Positions 54,674 through 64,000 of a stretch of DNA of 64,000 nt are shown in pieces; the stretch's first letter is position 1, and every line of letters starts with the position of its first letter. The position numbers were made by a program, and so were the translations under genes. The stretch is from Daphnia carinata (lineage: Eukaryota > Arthropoda > Branchiopoda > Diplostraca > Daphniidae): NCBI RefSeq assembly GCF_022539665.2, contig NC_081337.1, positions 8,532,679 to 8,596,678 on the forward strand, written 5' to 3'. The notes under the pieces are model-generated. The model had not been told where the DNA came from and did no database searches. It was given only the letters and a program-made list of their open reading frames with translations.

Positions 54674-57430
54674 CGATTTCTGATGGGTTTGATCGTTGCT
54701 GGGTTTTCACTTAGGATGTAATCGAAATTGCAATCATTTTTGATCAAGAAAAAAGGAGGGTGGGAATCAATGGTTGTTGGGTTTTTGGTAAGCGGAGGCA
54801 AATTCTTTTCTCACCTGATCTTCACCTGGTATAAGGTGAATAGGAGGAATGAAGAAGGAGGTGCGCGGGGGGGGGGGGGGTTAGGTGTGTGGAGGAATGA
54901 AGCCCAGGAATGTCAAACGACGAAAATTCGTCGGGGATGTTTCGGGTCCAGTAAAGAAAAAATAAACCGTTTCTTTTTTTCTTCTTCTTCTCACCTTTTT
55001 TTTTTTTCTTCTGGTATTTAGTCGACTGACGATGGCTCTTTCGATGGTCGTACATGCCGGGGTCCTCCTTCTCTCTCTCTCTCTCTCTCTGTCTCCCATT
55101 GATCCACATAACTCAACACCTTTCAATGGTATGTGTGTGTGTGTGTGTGTGTGTGAAAGGCGGGGGGGGGGGGGACCTGACGCTGAGAGACGTAGCATTC
55201 AAAAACCAACTTAACAGAAGAATGAAATCAAAAGAAAAAGAGCAACAAAAACGAAACTGTGCGTATTTCTACACTTGTCTCATTGACTGGTTGGAAAAGA
55301 ACTTTTCTTTTTTTTTTTTTTTTTTTTTTTTTGGCGATAAAAAAAAAAAGAAAAAGAAAAAGGAAAGAAAAACCGTTGCAAAATACCAATGGATATACAG
55401 TTAGTTAATACCTTCCAACTGTCAAGCTGTTTTCGTTTCGTCAAACATGATTTTGATTCAACTCGTGGCCGTGGTAGATCAGGTGCGAAAGTCCCACCTC
55501 CGACCGGAAAGGGCTGGTTATTGAGACGATCGTGTGTTTTTGTTTGTACAAATAGCTGTAACGCACACACTCGCGCTCACACTCGCGATACGATGGGCGA
55601 AAAAAATGCTGATGCAATGTTGTTTGTTTGGTCGCTTGTTTTCATTGATCAGCGACCCCGACGGGTCGTTACGGTTGGCCAGAATCCATCGTGGGGGGAT
55701 TTGCGCCAACCGCAATTCAAATACGCGCATTTTGAAAAAAAAAAAAAAAAAAAAAAAATGATGGAAATCAACATGGGATCCTACGTCCGCTTTTGATTGC
55801 CATCCAGTTTCTTCTCTCCCCCCCCCCCTATTTTTTCTATTAGCCAAAACGAGAATCTAATTCTAATCAAACCAGCTCCATCTTTGCCTTTCTCCTTCCT
55901 GTTTCTGTTTGATTGGGATAACTGACGATTCGGCCATTTACGAAATCTCCCACAATGTCCTGTTTTTGTTTGTTTTTTGTTTGTTTGTTTTTTACCGTCT
56001 GCCTATGTCAGCAGTTTCATTTGCGCTGTACACAACATTTTGAGTTTTGCATTTGCATTTCTGCCGGCCGTTCGAATGATTAATGCCGGGGCCGAGATTT
56101 CCATCGTAATATTCGCTGCTGGCATTGATGACAGAAACAGTGTAGTTTAAAAGAGAAACAGGAAGAAGGAAAACAATAGCTTCTGTTGGATGCCGTTTCT
56201 CGTTCTTTCTGCTGTTTGCTTTTAGGGACAAAAAAAAAAACAAAAAAAAAGAGAGCCAGTACGCGACTGTACTGCCGCTTTATGCGTTTGCATATTGCAT
56301 GGTCGAAAGACACGCTAACTCTTTTTTGAAAAAAAAAAAATAAAAAATAAATAATTCTTCCTCTTTCGTGTACCGTACAAATAGATAACATAACACAGTA
56401 TATACATACATACATGTACGCATAACTAGAGTTATATAGAGGTCTCTCTTTCATCTCGTTGGTCCCTCCCGGTTGTTGCTGTCGTCATCACAAAAGCGAC
56501 GCACGTCAGCTTTTGGCTTTTCGCTTGTTTTCCATTTACTTTTCTCCTCATGTCTATCTCCTCAATTTCATTGTTTCTCGTCTCCCATTGTCCGTTTTTA
56601 GAAAGGGGTGGAAGGAGAGCGAGCCAACGATAGGAGGAAATGAAGAGAGGACAGCCAATTTTCGTATAGATGCAAACTATTGATGATGAAAATGTCGTAT
56701 GTCTACGCCAATACTTTCCTAGCGAATGTCTTTGCGCGAAATTCATCTCATACAGTCGGGATGTTCGTCGTAGTTCACTGTCTGCGTATGCAATCCCAAT
56801 ACGCGGGATAAAGTTAACAACCGTACACTTCAAAAAAAAAACAAAAAAAAAAAAAAACGAGACCCCCCAAAAAATTGGTGTAGGCACAAGAGAATGACAT
56901 CGCGCCACGCAACCGCACGGCATGAAAACAGGAGAGGAAATCGTCGTGTTAGCAATGTTTAAAAAGAGGGAAATATTTAAACAAGCAGTATCGATGCCGA
57001 CAAAGCCCTTTTTTCTTTTTTTTTCTCTCCCCTTTTTCACGACTTGTAGGGGTGATGATGTACATGCGTGATTTAGCTATATACACATAGCGTATGTACG
57101 CACAGAGTATTCTTTAAGACTCCAGCAACGGGACGACACGTGAGGCCGACCGCATACGTGTAAAAGAGGGCCGTCCTTTCGGCCATTTTCTTTTCTTTTT
57201 GTTTGTTTGAGTGGGCGGGCAGAGAGGAAACAGTTTTTTTTTTTTTTTTTTTGTAGTCTTCCCGGACGTTCCTCTTGTGTGATTCGAGCTTTAGCCGTCA
57301 GCGTGTTATTATTATATACGTACCCAGGGAGAAAAAAAAAAAAAAAAAAGAAAAAAGTGAACCGAAGAGAATCGAAAGAAAAGCAACAAACGAGTTGGAG
57401 AATTGAACTGATGTATCGTGGCTGCTCTGT

Positions 57431-57455
57431 GGTGGTGGTGGTGGTGGTGGTGGTG
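57431..57455. repeat. (GGT)n trinucleotide repeat
   Basis: About eight GGT units running into a GT run. A similar (GGT)n lies at about 43071-43090. Confidence 0.9.
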
Positions 57456-58008
57456 TGTGTGTGCGTGTTTTTTTGTATTTGCCCAGTGCACGCCCGCATG
57501 TTTGTCTAATAGACAAGGCGAACAAGAGAGCCGACCAAAGTTAAAAAGACACTTTGCATTTCTACCTTTTGAAGAAAGAAGAAGAAAAACAAAAATGATC
57601 GGGAAATGTTCATTTTTCTTTTTTTTTTTTTTTTTTTTTGTTTCTTCGGTTCCGAGTTGGTTGCGCTCGTTGCGCGCTCCCATCATCGAGCGAGCAACCG
57701 ACATCGGCTCGTTGTTTGAAACGAATAGGCTTAATTATACAGGACTGACTGCAATTTTCCTTCTCTTTCGGGAAAAAAAAAAAAAAAGAAGAATAGAAAA
57801 GAAAGAAAGAAAACAGAAAGATAAAAAACCCTCCCACCTCATAAGAGTCGAACCGCCTCACTGCAATATACATAAGAGGGGGGCATCCTTTTTACCTAAC
57901 TTTGCATGTGTGTGTTTTTTGAGCTAGTTTTTTTTTTTTTTTTCTCTCTCTCCATCGTTGGTCGATGATGCGCTTCTACCCTGTATTTATCCCATTAGAA
58001 GTTGGCGC

Positions 58009-58041
<33 letters not shown>

Positions 58042-58129
58042 GGCCTCGCTGAAGAGACGACGGTGGCCGACACTCGGCTTTTTTCGGAAAACCCAACCGC
58101 GTCTTGCGCCTTTTGGCGGCTTGGTTTGT

Positions 58130-58161
<32 letters not shown>

Positions 58162-60717
58162 GTTGGTGTTGGTGCGGTAGGCTAGTGGTAGCGTGTAGTG
58201 CGGTGATGATGGCAGCGCTGCCGTTTTTTTTCGCCCTGTTTCGAAAAGCGTGATGGACGGGGCCAGCGCTTGGGCGGAAACTCCTCTTGTAGCTTCTTCT
58301 TGGCAGCGACGGTGCCGACACGGCCGTATGGGCACCGCCAATTATTTACGACCGCTTGATGAGATCATTTGCCTTTCAAAGAGGCAGATCAACACGAAAC
58401 CTAATTATCCGAGAAAGGGTTCGGCCCTTTTCGCCTCCTGCGCGCGCCCGCCTGTTTCTACGCATTAAATTCGGCATAACTCTTCTCCTGTTCTCTCTTT
58501 TGTTTGTTTGTTTCGCTTTTTTCTTGTTTTCAATGTTTTTTTGTTTTTTTGTTTTTTTTTTTTTTTTTTTAGGAGCCTTTTTATACGTACCTAAATGCGT
58601 CTCTAAAGCATGCTCCTCGCCCATAAATCTCCATACTCCCTTTAGGCTATTCAGCTTCATTTTTTATTTTATTTTTTTTATATTATTTTATTTTAGTTTT
58701 TTTTTTTTTTTTTTTTTTTTTTGCGTTTCCATTTGACAACGGATGATAAACGAACTCTGGAATTTTTGCTCAGACGTTTTTGTTTTTCGTCTTTTGTTTT
58801 GTTTTTGTTTTTTTTTCCCGTGCCGTATATGATCATAAGCTTTGACGTTAGATCATAGCTTTTCTTTTTGAGTTGTCATTTCGAACGCTATTGACAGATC
58901 TATCGCGCGCCCGTGTCGAGTGTCAGTGTCTTTTCCCCTTTTTTTTTTCTCTCTTTGTTGCTCTAAATATGTTGCATCTACCTGCAAAAAAAAAAAAAAA
59001 GAAAAACAAGGTGGCGACCCGACTTGAATTATTCATGCGTCTGGTTTCTTTTACTTGTTCGTTTGTCTTTCCTTTTCGTGGGCTATATTTATAGAAGCGG
59101 ACTTTGCGTGTTGCGCTATCAGCCATCACGCAACTCTGGCATGTGTCTGGCTGCCACTTTGATCCGAATTTCACGTAACACACACGGAGAATGAGCTCCC
59201 TCGAAAAGAAAAAAAAAAAAACAACAACACTTGGGGACAAGGTAAAAAAAGAAAAATAATAATAACGAAACAAAAGACGAGAAAGAAGAGCGACAGTTGA
59301 ATAATAGGAAAACATTACAACTAAGGAGATATCTACTTTGTTTCATCTTGACACCCGTGGTGTTTTTTCTTTTTGATTTCTGCACTATTTGAAATGCGAT
59401 TTTTGTATCTTTCCCCCTTTTTTTTTTTTCGTTGTCTCGTCACTTTGCACATAAATTTTGAGCCTAATTGAGAAACAAAACAAAAAACGATGACCTTACT
59501 CCGCCTTCTCATCCGGCATGACCTTCTGCCCATCAAGGCCTACTTGCATGAAAAATATTGCACCTCCCCCCAGCGGTTCCCAGCGGGAGAGAGCTTACTT
59601 GTTTTTTTCTTTTAATAGGCGAAATGATCCGTACATAAATGACCTGTTACGTCAGCACACCCCCCCCCCCACCCGCACACTTCCCCGAAACGTCTGACAT
59701 GAAACATAAGTAAAATAGGTCGTTATACTATGACGAGTCGCCCTGGAAAATAAAAGCGTACTGGATCTTATGTACACAGAGAAAAGAGTAATAAATGAAG
59801 ACCTTCAATAGAATATAAAGGTATTACAGGGAGGGGAGAGAGAGAGAGAGAGAGAGAAAGAAAGAAAGAAAGGGGAGCGGCCATTGTATGTTTTCCCCTT
59901 TTTTTTTCCCCATTTCCTTTCTTTTCTTTTCATGGGAAAACGTGGAAGAAGTAGCAAGAGGCAGGGACAGCAGTTACAGTTCCGACTCGCCTTATGATAC
60001 GCTTCGGTTTCATCATCAATCAGGTGAAAGAGTAAAAAAAAAAAAAAAAAAAGAAAGAAATAGGTGGGGGGGGGGGAGGGAATATGCTAAAGGATACGGG
60101 GGAGGGTTTGAAAGGCAAGTCTTTTTTTTTTTTTTTTTTTTTCTTTTACAGAGACCCACCTGACAAACTTTAGTACAAATAAGTGGATAAAAGAAACGCT
60201 CACGCCTTGGATGTCTTGATTATGTTTTTAAGAAATTGAGAGTAGAAAGTATTTTTTTTTCTTTTTATCCGTTTATAATGAGCTCGTTGTAATTACATGG
60301 ACACAAAGACACACCGTATGTACAAGAGTAGACGACAATGAGAAACACGTAGTATATGAGGGAAACTGCTATCGTGATGAGGTGACATCGAGAGAAAAGC
60401 AACAAAACACAAAACTCAAGTTGTTAAATTAACGAACAAATGAACGAGTCGGTAGGGCTGTGACAGTCAAAAGGAACAAAATATACTCTTTCACGCGTCC
60501 ACACACACACACACGCATAATGTGAGGGCCTATATAGCAGACGCACTTTTGAAAAAAAAAAAAACAGCGTCGGTTTTTTTTCTTTGCTTTTTCAGATCTT
60601 AATGCGTTCGAACATCAAATGTAAATTCTTGGGAAAAGGGTAGTGGGGTGAACACAAAAAAAAAGGAGGAGGGATATAAAAATTGAAAAAAAAGTTTACA
60701 TTTACACCAAATTTGAC

Positions 60718-60758
60718 TTTTTTTTGTTGTTTTTTTTTTTTTTTTTTTTTTTTCTTTT

Positions 60759-60790
<32 letters not shown>
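60718..60790. repeat. Interrupted poly-T tract 3' of the Dichaete-like gene
   Basis: About 70 nt of T with a few G and C interruptions, 190-260 nt past the Dichaete stop codon. If transcribed, the mRNA 3' region would carry a long A-rich stretch. Confidence 0.92.
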
Positions 60791-60975
60791 CTTTTTTGCT
60801 GGGGAGTGCAGTTCTAAATAAGATGCCTGGAATCACCGGTGTTGTCCCTCTACGCTCATTGAAATACCCAAATGAAAAAGACATCCATCTGATTTTCTTG
60901 TAGATTTTTCAAAAAAAAAAAAAATAAATAAATAGAGTAAAAGAGAAGAAAGATGTCTTTGCAAGTAGAGATGAT

Positions 60976-62268
60976 TCAGTAGAGAACGGGTACGGGTCTT
61001 CGTAGGCCAGCTAGTTGATCTAGGGAGGGATATCCAGCCGGAGCGACAGGATATTGCATACCGGCGGCGGCAGCGGCCGCTTGGGCCGCCTGGTGGTACG
61101 AAGCGGCGGCTGCGGCGCTAGCCTTGGTGTACATCAATGACGAATAGAGAGCGGCCGGTGATTGCTGCTGTTGTTGATGATGTTGAGGGATTCCGGCCGA
61201 CGTACTCACGACGCAGCCGTTGTTGCTATTACTTCCATTGCCGCCGGATGTCGAATTGACGGACGCAACTGGCGACGGTGATCCTTTCATACCGAATCCG
61301 TCCATTCGACTGACGGGCGAATTGCTGTCCGGTGACATCCTGTGTCCGTTATTATTTGCGTTGAGATTGGGAAGTCCGGCCAAGCCAGCCAAGCCGGGCA
61401 TTCCTGGCAGGCCAGCCATACCGTAATAGTGGTGCTGGTGAGTGCCGTACGGCGAAGGGAATCCAAACAAGCGGCTCTTGTCCAAATCGAGCGAAGGAGT
61501 TGCCGACGCAACAGATGAAGTAGACGACGACAAACTGCCGGCCGTCGTGCTGTTGGTGGTCGTCGTTGTGGCCGATAAAGTCGAGTTGACGCTGGCGGCT
61601 TGAACGGAGGCGGCGTGCTGAGCGGCCGATAGCCAAGAAAGGGTGTCTAGTCCGGCGGCGGCTGCGTGATGATGCGGGTTCATACCGCCGAGCGAGTAGG
61701 GCATCGGGAACGAATAGGCCGCCGTTTTGTTGGCCATGCTGGGCTTGGGTTTGCGACGGGGTCGGTATTTGTAGTCCGGATGCTCCTTCATATGCAACGC
61801 TCTCAAACGTTTGGCCTCGTCGATAAACGGCCGCTTTTCGTCTTCGTTTAACAACTTCCATTCGGCACCTTGTTTTTAAACAATTGTTCCGTTTAGTTTT
61901 TGTGAATCTTATCTTTGAAAAACAAATTTTTTCTCGTTTCTATTACTATTGAATTTGTTGTGTTGGAACTTACCGAGTCTTTTGGATATTTCCGAGTTGT
62001 GCATTTTCGGATTGTCCTGCGCGATCTTGCGGCGCTGAAGACGAGACCAGACCATGAAGGCGTTCATGGGCCTCTTGATGTGATCGGAAAGAACGCCGGA
62101 CAGGCCTACGCTTGCGCCGGCATTCTTGCCGTGTCCGGGCGATGTTTGTTGTTGCTGCATCATGCTCATGGCAACAGCTTGCTGTTGCTGATGATGATGA
62201 TGTTGCTGTTGCTGATGGTGAGCCATCAAGAGGCCTGGAGAAGACTGCATAACTGACATGTCCATCAT
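60976..62268 (-). CDS. D: Dichaete-like group B Sox transcription factor (2 exons)
   Basis: Minus-strand exons are 62268-61974 and 61868-60976, separated by a 105-nt phase-1 intron (donor CTCG|GTAAGTTCC, acceptor AACAAG|GTGCCG). The product is 395 aa. An in-frame TAA lies four codons before the ATG, which fixes the start. Residues 1-61 are Met/Gln/His-rich. The HMG box is about 62-140 with [25 protein letters not shown] and [21 protein letters not shown] post-HMG motif [13 protein letters not shown] follows (about 148-160), then an Ala/Ser/Thr-rich region, a Gly/Leu/Pro-rich segment (about 230-250), a Gln run and two Ala-rich stretches. The C-terminus LRRPVPVLY matches my recollection of the Drosophila Dichaete terminus, which is the main reason for the name. 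Dichaete acts in segmentation and the CNS in insects. The Drosophila gene is described as intronless, so the intron here is a difference. Confidence 0.94.
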
Positions 62269-62907
62269 CTTCGTTGATTAGTTTCAATTGTTGGCGGCGG
62301 AGTCGATCGATTTATGTTTTCAAAAAAAAAAACAACAACGAAAACAAAAAAAAATTCAAACGATGGGAAGTCACTTTCTGATTTTTTTTTATTGGAGATG
62401 GGCGATTTGAATTCTTGTTGCGGTTGGGAAAAATGGTTCGCCAGCGCTTTTCTAAAAAATGGTTCGTCAGTGGCGAGAGTTCGACTGAGACTGAGGTTTC
62501 ACACGGCAGCTGCACACCATTTTGCTGCTTCTGAGGGGTTGGCCCCGAATAAAAAAAAAAAAGACGGATGGAGACGAGGGGGGGGGGACGAGAGGGGAGG
62601 GAAGGAAAGCCCACCCGCCGTGAGTGGGCCGGCTCTTGGTATCGGAGAACGTTGGCCCTCATTGGCCGGCCGGGCTAACCGAATGAATACAACATGGGTG
62701 GAGCTACGACAATACTTCCGACCAATTGTTCTGCGTAGCTCTTCGTTGGTGCCTGGCGAAACAACTGAAAAACACAGCGGAGCTTTGAATCGAATGTTTT
62801 TTTCTTTTCTTCTTTGCCTTCCTCATCCTCTTTCGTCTTTCCGTCGTCTTCCTTTTCTTCTTGGCAGCTCTTTCCGGCTCTTGTTCTCTCGACTTGCACC
62901 CAGTTTC

Positions 62908-62913
62908 CTTATA
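62908..62913 (-). promoter_or_regulatory. Candidate TATA element upstream of the Dichaete-like gene
   Basis: On the minus strand GACTATAAGGAAAC occurs about 640 nt upstream of the ATG. It resembles the CCTATAAGG before the Sox21a-like gene. If used, it would give a 5' UTR of about 0.6 kb containing poly-A/T and poly-C tracts. No initiator stands out at +30, so support is weak. Confidence 0.22.
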
Positions 62914-63011
62914 GTCTAGTTAGAAGATAAACAGTCAAAAGAAACTATTCGGATCTTCAAAGAAAAAGAAAAAAAAATCGTAGAAGAAGTAAATTGAAAA
63001 AGAACTTGGGG

Positions 63012-63029
63012 ACACACACACACATACAC

Positions 63030-63060
<31 letters not shown>
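63012..63060. repeat. (CA)n microsatellite with two interruptions
   Basis: About 24 CA units interrupted by single T and G substitutions. Confidence 0.94.
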
Positions 63061-64000
63061 AGAAAAAAGGAGGGAAAAAGAGGTTATTTGTATGGCACAT
63101 TATAATAGGACCGTCTCGTTTTCCTCGATTCCGGAAGAGAACACTAACCACTTAAACTTCATTCACCCTCACGTCGTTTAACCCGACCTACTGTACATTT
63201 TTATTACCTTTCATCTTCAGATTTTGAAAATCCCATTCGCTTTTTACATGAAGTGTCGAGTTCATAATCCCCGTTATTGAAAGAAGGCGCGAAATTCGAA
63301 AAACGAAAAGATTCTATAGCGAACCGAGCACATTCTTTGAATGGTGAACATGCTTCCATAATGGTGTATGTATACATGTGTCATCCTCAGTTGCAGTGGC
63401 GCTCTTGTCCGCACATGTGGTAATCCTTTTATTCGGGGCCGTCTAACGACTTGCGCGTCGTCCACTCGTCCGCGTCATTGCTAAATCTTTATACACAACA
63501 AGCGCACACACGCTTCTATTGCTGAGGTTTGCCTCAATGCGGAGTACATCTAAAACCACCCCGAATACAAAAAAAAGCAAAACGAGTGGGCGACAAGAAT
63601 AGAAAGGGGGGAGAGCGAGAGAGAGCCCTGTATATATATATAAATATATATGTATATATAGAGGTCCTTGTTTGAGCTATGTGTGTGTACGGTATGTGTG
63701 TTTGTGTCACCATCCGTTCGATAAAGCATTTATCATGCCAAACGTGAAGGCTATAGAAAGGGGTATAGTAATAGACGATGGGGGGAGGATTGACGCTGTT
63801 GAATTGGAAGACTTTTTCAATGCGCACACGCTGTCACCTAAAGCGGTCCCAACTGTTTATCCGTTGTGAGGCGTCTAGTTTGTGTACGGGTCGAATATAC
63901 GGGCCGATGTTTACCGTATATACGTCGTGGACAAAACTCTTCAACAACAGCCACGACGCCACACTACCAAACACAACAACAACCCCTTTCTTTTTCTATC

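Larger units (their letters stand above)
28727..60975. other. 32-kb spacer between the Sox21b-like and Dichaete-like genes
   Basis: No gene recognised with confidence. It is dense in poly-A/T, (GT/CA)n, (AT)n, (CT)n, (GGT)n and poly-C tracts. Islands with few homopolymers are 32240-32680 (perfect hairpin at 32643-32674), 36240-36450 (exon-like), 37560-37740 (several inverted repeats), 38870-39150, 40750-41460 (long minus-strand ORF and plus-strand splice-like signals) and 55990-56310 (POU- and Sox-like sites). These are the places to look for enhancers or missed transcripts. Confidence 0.65.
62269..64000. other. Upstream flank of the Dichaete-like gene
   Basis: No further gene recognised. 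It holds poly-A/T runs near 62320-62360 and 62550, a poly-G run near 62580, GC-rich sequence at 62600-62720 suited to a promoter-proximal region, a (CA)n array at 63012-63060 and TA-rich repeats at 63633-63660. Confidence 0.65.

Noticed and set aside
56432-57040. 202-aa minus-strand open frame
   Set aside because: Phe-rich centre from a homopolymer, Lys-rich start, no domain or splice support; most likely chance.
62314-62919. 201-aa plus-strand frame antisense to the Dichaete upstream region
   Set aside because: Spans poly-A, poly-G and pyrimidine tracts; better explained as GC-rich promoter-proximal DNA.

Overview
This window looks like arthropod nuclear DNA, most likely from a branchiopod crustacean such as Daphnia. 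The arthropod part rests on three group B Sox genes (Sox21a-, Sox21b- and Dichaete-like) lying in one array, as described for insects. The crustacean part is weaker and rests on short introns (99-132 nt, with one of 1.35 kb) and a background full of T/A homopolymers and dinucleotide repeats. No bacterial, viral or organellar gene was recognised.

Layout: all three genes are on the minus strand. From low to high coordinates they are a Sox21a-like gene (5925-7580, three exons, 474 aa), a Sox21b-like gene (25331-28726, four exons, 604 aa) and a Dichaete-like gene (60976-62268, two exons, 395 aa). About 17.8 kb separates the first two and about 32 kb the last two. Coding sequence is about 4.4 kb of 64 kb. 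Exon coordinates were worked out by hand from splice sites, reading frame and HMG-box continuity. In all three genes the HMG box is cut by an intron at the same codon and phase (inside the Gly codon of RLG/AEW). The Sox21a-like gene has a second HMG-box intron and the Sox21b-like gene has two more introns after the box.

Intergenic DNA: most of it is (T)n/(A)n tracts up to about 39 nt, (GT/CA)n, (AT)n and (GA/CT)n arrays, poly-C/poly-G runs and pyrimidine-rich DNA. Most open reading frames there are by-products of these tracts. Between them lie islands of ordinary complexity (about 2.5-3.2, 8.3-9.1, 14.1-14.6, 32.2-32.7, 37.5-37.7, 38.9-39.15, 40.75-41.5 and 56.0-56.3 kb). Since the exons also largely lack homopolymers, these islands are the best candidates for enhancers, non-coding transcripts or missed exons. 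Some hold perfect short hairpins or splice-like signals.

How the genes work together: all three encode SoxB HMG-box transcription factors that bind the minor groove and bend DNA at ATTGTT-like sites. In other arthropods this family acts in neural development and segmentation (Dichaete, SoxB) and in tissue-specific repression (Sox21 type). Their shared strand, shared intron and gene-free spacers suggest tandem duplication, followed by retention as a cluster with long-range regulation. I found no unambiguous novel system. The most unusual items are the cluster's intron architecture, the perfect hairpins and the exon-like islands.
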